From positions 3,782,001 through 3,846,000 of the forward strand of contig OZ251222.1 of assembly GCA_965240325.2 (NCBI GenBank): a stretch of DNA of 64,000 nt. The letters run 5' to 3'. The stretch comes from Rebecca billardiae RCC1528 (lineage: Eukaryota > Haptophyta). This document shows, piece after piece, positions 22,738-31,964 of the stretch. The position numbers and the translations under genes are program-made. The notes beneath the pieces are model-generated. The model worked only from the letters and a program-made list of their open reading frames with translations, was not told the DNA's origin and ran no database searches. How positions within the stretch are numbered: position 1 is the first letter of the stretch; the number at the start of each line of letters is the position of its first letter.

Positions 22738-24978
22738 TCAGGCGTCGTCGGGCAAGCTCGCACCTCCGTAGAACTCTTTGACCAGCTCCACGACGGGCTC
22801 GCTTGCCACATCCTTGCCAAAGTTGCCGAGGGCGTCGATTTGGACATCGGTCGAGCTGATGCCAAGCGTGACGGGGGCATCTGCGGCGCCGTGGAGCAGC
22901 AGGATGTCGATCGGCGAGCCGGCCACCACGCCGTAGTACTCGTTGGCCACGGTCGTGGTTGAGAAGGACGTGTGCAGCACACCCTCGGTGCCTTCGAGCC
23001 GCCGCAGGGCGTGGCGCACGTCGATCCACGACGCCGCGAAGACTTGCTGCGCGGGCGTGCCCACCAAGTTGCCCGCGCCAGCAGCGTCCCCGAACAGCAT
23101 GGCGACGTCCGAGATGGAGGCGATGCACGCGTCCGGATCGAGCGGCACGGAGCACGAGTAGGAGGAGGAGACGATGAAGCGCAAGGGCGCGCGCCTGCCG
23201 CCCTTGCGCTGGAGCGCACCCACCGCCTGCGCTGCGGCTGTGTTGTCCGAGTAGGCGCCGTCGGCCAGGCGCGTGTGCGGGAAGTCGCAGCCGCGCTCCA
23301 GAAAGTTCTCTTCGACGACCGCGAGGCCCTCCTCGGGCGTGCGCGCTGCTGCCTCGTCCAGCCCGCAGATGGCCAGGTCGGCGAGGAACTGCAGGAGGTC
23401 GCCGCTGCACTCGGCGACGGCGCCCTCGAAGCACGGGACGATGTGCAACATCCCCTCCCACGTGATGTCGACGTGCCGGCAGTGCTCGTCGAGCACTCGC
23501 GCGCAGTCGCTGCTGAGAGAGACGTTGCGGCCCAGGATCGCCTCGACGAGCTCTTGGACGGCGTCGGTCGCGTCGAGGTGGTCGTCGACAGTGGACTGAT
23601 TGGCGTCGCGCTCGGCGGGCGGCACCCGCTCCCTGGGCACTGGCGGCTCCGTGCCGCCCGTGCCGTTCGCGCCCGCCTTCTCCAGCGCGGCGCGAGGCGC
23701 TCGCATCCAGTCGACCCACGAGGCGGACGCCTCGTCCCCCGCGGCTGGCTGCCGCCCGAGCCCCTTCTCCAGCCCGGCCGCGATGTTCATATGGCGGATG
23801 CGCTCCGCCTCCGCGGCCGCGGCCGCGTCCTCCGCGCTGCCCTGGCTCTCGTACAGGATCTTCTGCACCCACTCGATCGAGCCGGCCGCCGCGCCGGCAG
23901 CGGAGGAGACGGAGGCGACGTGCCAGATGGGCGGCGTCGTCGGGTAGAACGGGGCCGTCGCATTCACCAGCGTCTCCGCGCGCTCGCCTGGCTGGAGCAG
24001 CCGCCGCACCAGCTCGCCCACGCCGCCGCTCCGGTCCAAGTACGCGTACGAGTACGCGCCCAGCTGCTGCACCGGCTCGGAGGCGAGGAGGCCCGCGCGC
24101 TCGGCGGCGCCCTCGGCTGTGCCGGGCACCCGGTACGCGACCGGGAAGGAGAGGTGCTCCGTGTGCTCGCCATTCAGCCCCAGGATGTGGCTGAGCACCG
24201 GCATGTGCTGGTGGGCGGACAGCGTGACGAGCGACGAGCTCATGTTGGACATCTGGAAGAGCAGGTCCGGACGGAGCAGCCCGCCGGTCCGGTCGGCGGT
24301 GGACGCGAGCTTCGAGGTGATCTGCCCGTCGTACAGCTGCAGCATCTCGCCGATGTAGCGCGACCACGAGCCCTGCGCGCCCGCCGCCAGCGTGAGCCCG
24401 TTCGTCGCGAGCGAGACGAACTGGACGCACTTGTCGCTGAGCGCGCAGAAGGTGCGCAGCACGCTGGGCGTGCGCACGAGCCCGTTGAGCAGCTTGATCG
24501 CCGCGCGCATGAAGCTGGTGAGCGGCGGGTATCCAGCCAGCCACTCGCTCACATCCATGAGCTGGTCCTCCAGCGTGGCCGCCAGCAGTGGCCTCTGACT
24601 GTCCATCCAGCCCGTGACCACCGCCTTCATGTCGTGGTCGCCGGTCACGTCGTCGTAGAACTGGGCCGAGTAGGTGAACTGCGTGAGGAACCACGCGCCG
24701 CCGCTGTTGGAGCCCACCACCCTGAGCCGCGTGTCGTTGAGCACGCCCGCCTTGTGCAGCGCGCGCGCCGCGCCCATGCCCATGGTCATCGCGCGCCAGC
24801 CGCCCCCCGAGATCGACCAGCCCATCAGCTCGGCTTCTTGGTGGCGCGGCGGCACGAGTGCTTGCGGGCTCCGCTCCGATGGCGACGACCGGCTCCCAAG
24901 GATCACCACGGTCACGCCCGTGGCGATCAACGTGACCGTCACGCCGGCGAGGCAGGCGAGGCGTGCCGTGTTGCTCAT
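22738..24978 (-). CDS. cPLA2/lysophospholipase-like lipase with N-terminal anchor (746 aa)
   Basis: An N-terminal helix (residues 7-28) forms a signal anchor. 'WSISGGGWRAM' at residue 57 is the oxyanion Gly loop plus Arg of the cPLA2/PLB family. 'VVGSNSGGAW' follows at 88-96, the nucleophile elbow, with Ser92 as the likely nucleophile; the residue two before it is Ser instead of the usual Gly. 'RLADGAYSDNTAA' at residue about 570 gives the catalytic Asp-Gly. The order and spacing match the lysophospholipase/cPLA2 catalytic domain, with an algal insert of about 150 residues (23600-23900). It should hydrolyse phospholipid acyl esters at a membrane or in the lumen. The start at 24978 sits at the anchor; the gene is divergent from the PP2C gene, 271 bp away. 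Confidence 0.78.
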   Translation of the reverse strand: MSNTARLACLAGVTVTLIATGVTVVILGSRSSPSERSPQALVPPRHQEAELMGWSISGGGWRAMTMGMGAARALHKAGVLNDTRLRVVGSNSGGAWFLTQFTYSAQFYDDVTGDHDMKAVVTGWMDSQRPLLAATLEDQLMDVSEWLAGYPPLTSFMRAAIKLLNGLVRTPSVLRTFCALSDKCVQFVSLATNGLTLAAGAQGSWSRYIGEMLQLYDGQITSKLASTADRTGGLLRPDLLFQMSNMSSSLVTLSAHQHMPVLSHILGLNGEHTEHLSFPVAYRVPGTAEGAAERAGLLASEPVQQLGAYSYAYLDRSGGVGELVRRLLQPGERAETLVNATAPFYPTTPPIWHVASVSSAAGAAAGSIEWVQKILYESQGSAEDAAAAAEAERIRHMNIAAGLEKGLGRQPAAGDEASASWVDWMRAPRAALEKAGANGTGGTEPPVPRERVPPAERDANQSTVDDHLDATDAVQELVEAILGRNVSLSSDCARVLDEHCRHVDITWEGMLHIVPCFEGAVAECSGDLLQFLADLAICGLDEAAARTPEEGLAVVEENFLERGCDFPHTRLADGAYSDNTAAAQAVGALQRKGGRRAPLRFIVSSSYSCSVPLDPDACIASISDVAMLFGDAAGAGNLVGTPAQQVFAASWIDVRHALRRLEGTEGVLHTSFSTTTVANEYYGVVAGSPIDILLLHGAADAPVTLGISSTDVQIDALGNFGKDVASEPVVELVKEFYGGASLPDDA

Positions 24979-25249
24979 CTTGCGGGTCGCGCGATCGCTC
25001 GGCGCTCAAGAGCTTGCTTGCTCACCTCGAGCGCTGAGTGCGCAGCCGCCGGCGCAGCGAGCAGTGGCACCGCGGATGATGAGATATTCGACGATCAAAC
25101 TTGATGCGAAAGTAATTGTGAAAGTATGGGGGTATGGGGGTAATACAAGCGCTTGAGGCTTGTGAAGTTGTGAGCCGAATATATAGGAGGATTTGGGCTT
25201 GCGCCCAAATTTGGCACGAGATTCGCATAGGCTTTCAAGTCCTGCCGGC
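24979..25249. promoter_or_regulatory. Divergent promoter region with TATA-like box, hairpin and G-runs
   Basis: A TATA-like ATATATAGG lies at about 25179-25187. ATTTGGGC (25191-25198) pairs with GCCCAAAT (25203-25210) across a 4-nt loop. Two G5 runs occur at about 25128-25140. The region separates the minus-strand lipase from the plus-strand phosphatase. Confidence 0.4.
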
Positions 25250-28200
25250 ATGGTCGACGGCGGCGGCGGCCTGGCCGTCGGCCCGCACGATGTGGCGAGC
25301 CGGTGCGCGGGGATCCGCGACCGCATGGGCTGGGTGCTCGCGCAGCTCGAGTCGGAGACGTCCTCCCCGCTCCCCGCCGCGCGCTCGGCCCTCGCCACCG
25401 CGGCCACCGAGCACGCCGCCGCGCAGACGGCGCTCGCGCGGCAGGAGGCGTCCGAGCTGCGCGTCGCGCTCGCGTCGAGCCAGCGGCGGTGCGAGGAGCT
25501 GGAGCACGCGTCGAAGCTGGCGCGCATCGCGAGCGAGGATGCGCTCGGCGAGCGCGATTTCGCCGAGCGCGCGCGCGACGACGCCCTCGCCGCGCGCGAG
25601 GCGGCCGAGCGCGAGCTCGAGCGCGCGCGCCAGCAGTGCGACGAGCTGCGCGAGCACGCGGCGGCGCGCACGGCGCAGGCGCAGGCGGCGGAGGCGAGCG
25701 CGGCGTACGAGCGCGAGCAGCTCACCCTCGCGCGCGATCGCGACGGCGATCGCGTGCGCGAGGCGCGCGTCGAGGCCGAGGCGCGCGCCGCGTCGGAGGT
25801 GAGCGCGCAGCGGCGCGCGGCGGACGAGGCGCGAGACGCGGCGGCGCGGAGCCGCGCGGAGGCGGAGGCGGCGCGCAGGTCGGCGGAGGCGGAGGCGAGC
25901 GCGGCGAGCGCGGCGCGCGCCGAGCTCGAGCGCGCGCGCGCCGAGCTCGAGCGCGCGCGCGCCGAGCTCGAGCGCGCGCGCGCGGACGCGGACGGCGCGC
26001 GCGCGGACGCGGCAGAGGGGCGCGCGCGAGAGTCGGCCGCGGGCCGCGAGCTCGGCGAGGTGCGCGGCGCGCTGGCGGCGGCGGAGGCGGCGCGCGCGGA
26101 GGCGGAGGCGGCGGCGGAGGCGGCGAGGGCGGAGGCCGCCGACGCGCGCGCTGCCGCGCCGCCGCGGCCCGAGCCGGCCGCGGCCGCGGCCGCGGCCGCG
26201 ACCGCGCCGGCGCGCGCCGGCGTCGGCGCGGCGCCAGAGGCGACGGCGGCGGCGAGCGTCGCCGCCGCCGCCGCCGCCGCCGCGCTGCGCTCGGAGCGCG
26301 ACGCGCTGGCGGAGGAGGCGTCCAAGCTGCGCGCCGAGCTGCAGCGCGCGCGCGCCGAGCGCGACGAGGCGCGCCGCGACCTCGCCCTCGCCCGCTCCGA
26401 GGCAAGTCGCTCCGCCTCGACGCGCGCCGCCGACGAGGCCGCCGCCGCCGCCGCCGCCGAGCGGACGGGCGAGGTGCGCACGCTGCGCCACGCGCACGAC
26501 GCGCTGCGCGCCGAGCGCGACGACCTGGCCGCGCAGCTCGCGACCGCGCGGCGCGCGGAGGCGGCCGCGCGCGAGTCCTCCGGCGCGCTCGCCGCCGAGC
26601 GCGCGCGCTCCGACTCGCTGAGCGCCGAGCTGGACGGCGCGAACGCGGCGGCGCAGCGCGCGGCGCACGCGCAGGCGCGCGCGGCCGCGGAGGCGGAGCA
26701 CGCGCAGCGCGCGCGCGCGGAGGCGGAGGCGGAGCTGGCACAGCTGGGCGCGAGCCTCGACGAGGAGCAGCGCGGCCGCGCCGAGGCCGAGCACGCCGCC
26801 GCGCGCGCGGAGGACGAGGCGGCGCAGCTGCGGCGCGCGCTCGAGCAGCTGCGCTCACAGCTGGCAGCGGAAGAGCGAAAGGGGGCGGACGCGCGCGCGG
26901 CGGTGGAGGGGACGAAGGCGGAGCTGCGCAAGTCGAGGAAGGACCTGCAGAAGGCGCAGGAGCAGCTCTTCCGCCTGTCCGCGATGCAGCGCTCCGGCAG
27001 CCAGGCCTCGCTCGGCGGCGCGGGCGAGCGCTCCCAGCGCACTTCCTTTTCCTCCGCACATCCGCACGACGCGGGCGCGGCCGCCGCCGCGTCGGCCGCG
27101 ACGTCGGCGGGGGGCTCGTTCGCGGCCACGCCGCAGGCGCCGCTCTCGCCCGCGCGCCGCGCCTCCTCGGGGCCCGACGAGCACGCGGCCGCCGAGGCGG
27201 CGGCCGCGGCGGCCGCGGCGGCGGAGGCGGAGGCGGCGCGCGCGGCGGCGCAGGCGCGCGCGGCGGCGGAGGCGCGCGCGGCGGCGGAGGCGGCGGAGGC
27301 GCGCGCGGCGGAGGAGGAGGCGGCGCGCGCGGCGGCGCAGGCGCGCGCGGCGGCGGAGGCGGCGGAGGCGCGCGCGGTGGAGGAGGAGGCGGCGCGCGCG
27401 GCGGCGCAGGCGCGCGCGGCGGCGGAGGCGCGCGCGGCGGCGGAGGCGGCGGAGGCGCGCGCGGCGGAGGAGGAGGCGGCGCGCGCTGCGGCGCAGGCGC
27501 GCGCGGCGGCAGAGGCGGCGGAGGCGCGCGCGGCGGCGGAGGCGGCGGAGGCGGCGGCGGCAGAGGAGGAGGCTCGCGCACGCGCCGCCGCCGCCTCCGC
27601 CTCCGCCTCCGCCGCGCGAGCGCCCGCAGACAGCCGCGCGCCGCCCGACTCTCCACGCAGCGCGCACCCGGCGCCGGGCGGCGCGCCCGCGCTCGCGCGC
27701 ATGGCGGTGGCGCGCACGCACCCGGGCGGCTCCAAGCCCTCCGACGCGACCAACCAGGACACGTACTTCGAGCTCGAGCTCGACGGCTCGAACGCGTGCT
27801 ACGCCGTGTTCGACGGGCACGGCGGCACGAACGGCGCGCTCGCCGCCTCGGTCGCGGCGGACACGGTGCGCGAGCACGTGAGTCGTCGCTGGGCGGAGCT
27901 GCGCACGGCACCGCAGCCGGTGCTGACAGAAGCCTTCCGCCTCGCGCACGAGGCCATCCGCGTCGCCATCCTCAAGAGCCACCCCGGCGCCGTCGAGGAC
28001 GAGGACGGCGTGCCCGTCGCGGACGGCGAGGCGTGCGACGGCGGCACCACCGCCACCGTGTGCGCCATCGTCGACGGCAGCACGCTCGTGCACGCGCAGG
28101 TGGGCGCGCGCCTCCGTGCGCACCGCACCGCGCCGCGCCGCGCCGCGCCGCGCCGCGCCCGCGCCGCGCCCGCGCCCGCGCCCGCGGAGGGCGGCGCGCG

Positions 28201-29497
28201 GCCGCCCCGCGCGCGCGTGCTCAAGCGCCGCGCGCCGCCGGCTCGCGCCGCGCGCGCAGGTGGGCGACTCCTCCGCGGCGATCGGCGGCCTCCCGCGCGG
28301 CGAGGAGCACGAGGGCGCGGTGTACAACGAGCTGCTGCCCGACCACACGCCGGACGAGCTGGGCGAGTACACGCGCGTGATGACCGAGCCACAGCTGCAG
28401 GGGCGGCCGCGCGTCGCGTTTCTGTACGACACGCCCGACGCGTTCGACGAGGAGGGCGAGGGCGTCGAGCTGCACATCTTCAGGGCAGAGCCCTCCCGGC
28501 CGGGCGAGTACGCGCTCGACGCGCACGCGCAGCGCGCGGCGGACGCGCGCGGCGTGGGGTACAAGAACGCGCGAGGCGACCGTCCGACAATCGTGGTGAC
28601 GCCCGCGGAGGGGCCGTACCCGGAGCAGGCGCTCGGCATGACGCGCTCGCTCGGCGACTTCTACCTGCAGTGCTTCGGCGTGACGTGGGTGCCCGAGGTG
28701 CAGGTGATCGACCTCGCGCAGGTGGCGGAGTCGCTGCGCTGCCCCGTGCTCTGCCTCGCCTCGGACGGCGTGTGGGACCTGTGGCCGTACGAGGAGGTGC
28801 GCGCGCGTGTGTGTGTGTGTACACGTGTGTGTGTGTGTGTACACGTGTGTGGGACCTGTGGCCGTACGAGGAGGTGCGCGCGCGTGTGTGTGTGTGTACA
28901 CGTGTGTGTGTGTGTGTACACGTGTGTGGGACCTGTGGCCGTACGAGGAGGTGCGCGCGCGTGTGTGTGTGTGTACACGTGTGTGTGTGTGTGTACACGT
29001 GTGTGGGACCTGTGGCCGTACGAGGAGGTGCGCGCGCGTGTGTGTGTGTGTACACGTGTGTGTGTGTGCGTGTGTGTGTACGCGTGTGTGTGTACGTGTG
29101 TACGTGTGTACGTGTGTACGTGTGTACGTGTGTACGTGTGTACGTGCGTGTGCGTGTGCAGTCGCACCCACGTCATGCGCGCGCGCGGCCCGAGCGCGCG
29201 CCGAGGGCACTGCCGCTGAGCGCCCCGCCGCTGCGCCCCCGGCCGCACGTGTTCTGCGCGCCTCCCCGACGCGCGCAGCTCTTCCAGCAGGTGGTGTCGC
29301 AGGGGCCGCCGAGCGAGCGGCGCGAGACCGCGCTCGCCTTCATGCGCGCCAACGAGGAGAAGGGCGCCGCCGAGTTTGGCGACTCCGCGGACAACATGAC
29401 GGCCATCTTTGTCTACCTCGACCCGCCAGACGAGCTCGTACCCGAGCCGCCGCCGGGCTCCGCGCGCAAGAGTGGTGGCGGGCGCCAGGCCATCTGA
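25250..29497 (+). CDS. Coiled-coil PP2C-type Ser/Thr phosphatase; exons 25250-28099, 28260-28796, 29279-29497
   Basis: The spliced product is 1,201 residues. Residues about 40-620 are Ala/Glu/Arg-rich heptads of a long coiled coil. A Ser/Pro linker and a Glu/Ala repeat follow (27230-27570). The PP2C domain spans about 815-1195: '[11 protein letters not shown]' (residue about 853), '[12 protein letters not shown]' (930), '[10 protein letters not shown]' (951), '[12 protein letters not shown]' (1073), '[10 protein letters not shown]' (1115) and '[10 protein letters not shown]' (1166). All the metal-binding Asp blocks are present, so activity is expected. Introns at 28100-28259 and 28797-29278 are placed by domain continuity and by frame (1, then 2, modulo 3). 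The start at ATG 25250 lies just before the coiled coil. The coiled coil probably directs dimerisation or location. Confidence 0.88.
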   Translation: MVDGGGGLAVGPHDVASRCAGIRDRMGWVLAQLESETSSPLPAARSALATAATEHAAAQTALARQEASELRVALASSQRRCEELEHASKLARIASEDALGERDFAERARDDALAAREAAERELERARQQCDELREHAAARTAQAQAAEASAAYEREQLTLARDRDGDRVREARVEAEARAASEVSAQRRAADEARDAAARSRAEAEAARRSAEAEASAASAARAELERARAELERARAELERARADADGARADAAEGRARESAAGRELGEVRGALAAAEAARAEAEAAAEAARAEAADARAAAPPRPEPAAAAAAAATAPARAGVGAAPEATAAASVAAAAAAAALRSERDALAEEASKLRAELQRARAERDEARRDLALARSEASRSASTRAADEAAAAAAAERTGEVRTLRHAHDALRAERDDLAAQLATARRAEAAARESSGALAAERARSDSLSAELDGANAAAQRAAHAQARAAAEAEHAQRARAEAEAELAQLGASLDEEQRGRAEAEHAAARAEDEAAQLRRALEQLRSQLAAEERKGADARAAVEGTKAELRKSRKDLQKAQEQLFRLSAMQRSGSQASLGGAGERSQRTSFSSAHPHDAGAAAAASAATSAGGSFAATPQAPLSPARRASSGPDEHAAAEAAAAAAAAAEAEAARAAAQARAAAEARAAAEAAEARAAEEEAARAAAQARAAAEAAEARAVEEEAARAAAQARAAAEARAAAEAAEARAAEEEAARAAAQARAAAEAAEARAAAEAAEAAAAEEEARARAAAASASASAARAPADSRAPPDSPRSAHPAPGGAPALARMAVARTHPGGSKPSDATNQDTYFELELDGSNACYAVFDGHGGTNGALAASVAADTVREHVSRRWAELRTAPQPVLTEAFRLAHEAIRVAILKSHPGAVEDEDGVPVADGEACDGGTTATVCAIVDGSTLVHAQVGARLRAHRTAPRRAAPRRARAAPAPAPAEGGARPPRARVLKRRAPPARAARAGGRLLRGDRRPPARRGARGRGVQRAAARPHAGRAGRVHARDDRATAAGAAARRVSVRHARRVRRGGRGRRAAHLQGRALPAGRVRARRARAARGGRARRGVQERARRPSDNRGDARGGAVPGAGARHDALARRLLPAVLRRDVGARGAGDRPRAGGGVAALPRALPRLGRRVGPVAVRGGARACVCVYTCVCVCTRVWDLWPYEEVRARVCVCTRVCVCVHVCGTCGRTRRCARVCVCVHVCVCVYTCVGPVAVRGGARACVCVYTCVCVRVCVRVCVYVCTCVRVYVCTCVRVYVRVRVQSHPRHARARPERAPRALPLSAPPLRPRPHVFCAPPRRAQLFQQVVSQGPPSERRETALAFMRANEEKGAAEFGDSADNMTAIFVYLDPPDELVPEPPPGSARKSGGGRQAI
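27230..27570 (+). repeat. Coding minisatellite with 29/23-residue alternating units
   Basis: Units beginning '[17 protein letters not shown]' recur four times. Alternate copies are 29 and 23 residues long, giving a 52-residue (156-bp) higher-order period. The array encodes charged helix in the linker before the phosphatase domain. Confidence 0.8.
28100..28259 (+). other. Intron 1 (160 nt) of the PP2C gene, bounded by a 13-bp direct repeat
   Basis: GCGCAGGTGGGCG spans both boundaries: ...CAG|GTGGGCG at the donor and ...CAG|GTGGGCGAC at the acceptor. Removal joins 'HAQ' to 'VGDSSA'. The interior is CCGCGCCGCG-rich. Confidence 0.88.
28774..29081 (+). repeat. 77-bp tandem repeat (4 units) duplicating an exon end and its 5' splice site
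   Basis: GGGACCTGTGGCCGTACGAG starts at 28774, 28851, 28928 and 29005, exactly 77 bp apart. Each unit carries the codons for WDLWPYEE, the donor GTGCGCGCGC and a GT/ACAC block. Donor-like sites therefore lie at 28797, 28874, 28951 and 29028. The array makes up much of intron 2 (28797-29278, acceptor GCGCGCAG). Confidence 0.95.
29090..29150 (+). repeat. Short (TGTGTACG)n array
   Basis: An 8-bp TGTGTACG-type unit is repeated about seven times directly after the 77-bp array, still inside intron 2. Confidence 0.8.
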
Positions 29498-29894
29498 CCG
29501 TCGCGCGCTATGTATACTGCTGCGAGCTTATGGCCCGCGGTGCAGGGCGGAGCGCGTAGCGTGGAGCCCCGCCGGGGGCCCTCACTACGTTAACGTTGTC
29601 AAAAAGATCTTTTGATCAAAGAAAAGGGGACGGGGGACGATTTTGAGGGCTGTTGGAGGGTGAATTTTCGCTTTTTCGAGGGGTACACCGTCGTACATTG
29701 CTGTCTATCCGCAAGAAGCGATTGACGAAATAAGCGCGCCCGCCAATTCGCCGTATGTCGATGGACGGACGTGGGATCAGATACCCGGGGGTGAAACAAG
29801 TGAGTATTCGTTCCTATCCCTCTTGTATGCTGAAGTACGAGTTTGCCGAGCGACGTTTGATATTGTTTTGGGTCGAAAACAGCTATGAGGCCAG

Positions 29895-30125
29895 ATTCTT
29901 TTGAATAGTGCTTGTTCAAATACGTTACCCGCCTGTCTCGAAGGATGAACCGCCTCGTCATATCAAAAGAGATTCTTTTCAATAGCGCGTGTCCAACCAA
30001 GTTACCCGCCTGCCTCGATGGATGAACCTCCTGTGTCATAATGAAGGGATTGTTTTGAATGGCGCTTGTTGAACCAAGTTACCCGTCTGTCTCGATGGAT
30101 GAACCTCCTGTGCCATATGGGGGTA
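29895..30125. repeat. Three 77-bp tandem units inside the transposon
   Basis: GATTCTTTTGAATAG-like starts occur at 29895, 29972 and 30049, and GTTACCC anchors at 29924, 30001 and 30078, each 77 bp apart. Copies differ at several bases. A partial fourth begins near 30144. Confidence 0.9.
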
Positions 30126-30149
30126 ATGAAAGAAAAACTTCGGGTTACC

Positions 30150-31320
30150 CGCCCGCCAGCGTCTCGCGACGAGGAGGACGACGTGCCCAGCGGCAAGCGC
30201 GCACATAATATCATCGCCGTCGGCGGGCCCATCTTCGGCCGGCTCGAGCTGATGCACATCACGACGCTCAAGCAGGCGCTGTCCGTACCGACGTTGGCGC
30301 GCCTCCAGCGGATGGTCGACAAAGCACACGTGGGCGAAGGAGGACCACAATCATGGCCGAGTCATCGGAGACGTCGCTGACCTCGCGGCTTCAAACCGAA
30401 CCGCTAGCCGGTTGCCACCGCGGCCGAGCGGTGCGCGCTCGCCACCGCGGCCGGCGCTGTGCACGGGCGTGCTGAGCCCGGGCCGCGTGAGCTCGCCCAC
30501 CTCGCCCGGCGCGCACGCCGACGCCGCCACCGCGGCTCGGCGGCCGGACTAATCTCGGGCGGCGCGTGCGTCCCCCCGGCCGGCGCGCGCCGCCGCCGCC
30601 GCCGCGCAGGCCGTGCACTCGGTGGATGAGGAGACGGCCCTGCTGCGCGCGGAGCGCTGCGCGCCACGCGCTGCTCCTGCTGCGGCGCGCAGCAGTCCGC
30701 TCGTCCGCCCCGCGGGCTCGCCACGGAGCCGACGAGCGCGATGACGACAATCGAGCGAATGAGCACGTGCGCGTGGATGGAGGCGCTGGGCGCCGAGCTG
30801 GCGAAGCGCGGCGCCGAGCTCGACGCGCTGCACGACGCGGCGACGGACGCGCTGGGCGCGCGCGGCGCCCTCGTCGCGACGCCCCGCGCAGCAGCTCGAG
30901 CAGCCAGCTGTGGAGTAGACGGCCGTCGACTCGAGGGCGCCACCGCGCCGGGTGAGTGAGCACACACGGGCTCCGCGCCTCGGTCGGAGGCTGGCTGGCC
31001 GCCGCCGTGGCTTCGAGGCCGACGCGGCGGAGGAGGCGGCGGGCGAGCACGGTGGCGCGGTAGAGCAGGCGCGCACGCGCGGCGGCAGGCGCGACCCGCC
31101 GCTCGCCTCGTTCCACCCCGAGCTCCGCTCGGTCTCGCCTCTCGGTGCGCGGCTGCGCAGCGCCGTGAGTGAGTGAGCGCAGGCTGGGCGGGTGGGGCCA
31201 GCAGTGGTGCGCGCTCTGGCTCTGCCGGCACGAGGCGCGCCGGCTGAGCGACCAGCGGCCCGTCGTCGAGCGCATGGCGCAGCGCGAGCACCTCAAGGCA
31301 GGTGCGCCCGCACGCCCGCA
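30150..31320 (+). pseudogene. Exon-like gene fragments carried by the transposon
   Basis: Plus-strand blocks with host-like codon use interrupt the element. 30156-30330 reads 'EEDDVPSGKRAHNIIAVGG' then 'IFGRLELMHITTLKQAL'. 30741-30890 reads 'MEALGAELAKRGAELDALHD'. 31000-31160 reads 'FEADAAEEAAGEHGGAVEQA'. 31200-31310 reads 'QQWCALWLCRHEARRLSDQR'. Canonical donor-like GTGAGTGAG sites follow two blocks (30952, 31165). The blocks lie in different frames and no continuous protein results. They look like pieces of one or more intron-bearing genes captured between the inverted repeats. The source gene is unknown. Confidence 0.45.
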
Positions 31321-31964
31321 CGCGCCGGCCCGCGCCGCGCGGCGCCTCTCGGAGTTCTCGCTCGCCCAGTGCGCGCGCCGGCGCCGCCCCCGGCCGGCCG
31401 CCGGGCCGCTTCTTCGCGCGGCCCGCGGCGACAGTCCTCATCGGCCCGCCATGTTGACCAGACTGAGACAGCAGCCGACGGAGGGTGCACCGCGGGCCCC
31501 TAACTACGTTGGTTCTACGGAAGGACCGCGGAACGCGGTCATTATTTGTAATTGTATACGGCGGATATATATATATATATATATAGCGATATAGATCTCC
31601 GCGGTCTTTTTCGACCGCAATAGACCTCTCTATGCGATCTCAAAAACTCGAAACTCGGTCTCCTACTCCGGCCCTGAAAATCGTCCCCCGTCCCTTTTTT
31701 CTTGATCAAAGATCTTTTTAAAACGTGGTTAGTGCCCGCAGTGCGGGCTCCACGCTGCGCGCTCCGCCCTGCACCGCGGGCCATAATAAAGTATTGATGA
31801 GCATCAGCAGTGCCGCCTGCCGGTGACGCACGCCGTTAGCTGGATCACGCGGTATATAGTAGGACTACCGTAGTACAGTTAAAACTACCGCGTTATAAGT
31901 CGCGTGATTATCATACAACTGCGGCGCGCAGTCGTCGTCTCTGACGACTTCGACGCGGCAGGGT

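Larger units (their letters stand above)
29531..31783. mobile_element. TIR DNA transposon (non-autonomous), TA target duplication
   Basis: Inverted arms at 29531-29650 and 31671-31783 start TGGCCCGCGGTGCAGGGCGG and share AAAGATCTT, TTGATCAA and GGGGACGATTTT blocks. TA flanks both ends (29529-29530, 31784-31785). The inside holds a 77-bp tandem array, several exon-like blocks and a (TA)n patch at about 31566-31586. No transposase is recognised, so mobility would need a partner element. Family assignment (Tc1/mariner-like or another TA-using superfamily) is open. Confidence 0.8.

Noticed and set aside
25722-27911. Minus-strand Arg/Pro-rich frame that looks like a cell-wall protein
   Set aside because: It is the reverse of the coiled-coil repeat of the PP2C gene, whose domain order is convincing on the plus strand.
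28480-29248. Thr/His/Val-rich frames on the minus strand
   Set aside because: They are translations of GT/AC microsatellite within the PP2C intron.
28774-30150. CRISPR array
   Set aside because: The regular 77-bp units have no constant repeat with variable spacers; whole units are duplicated, and the genome is eukaryotic.
29599-30322. Minus-strand protein of repeated HPSRQ-type blocks
   Set aside because: It is the translation of the 77-bp tandem units; since 77 is not a multiple of three, each unit reads in another frame.
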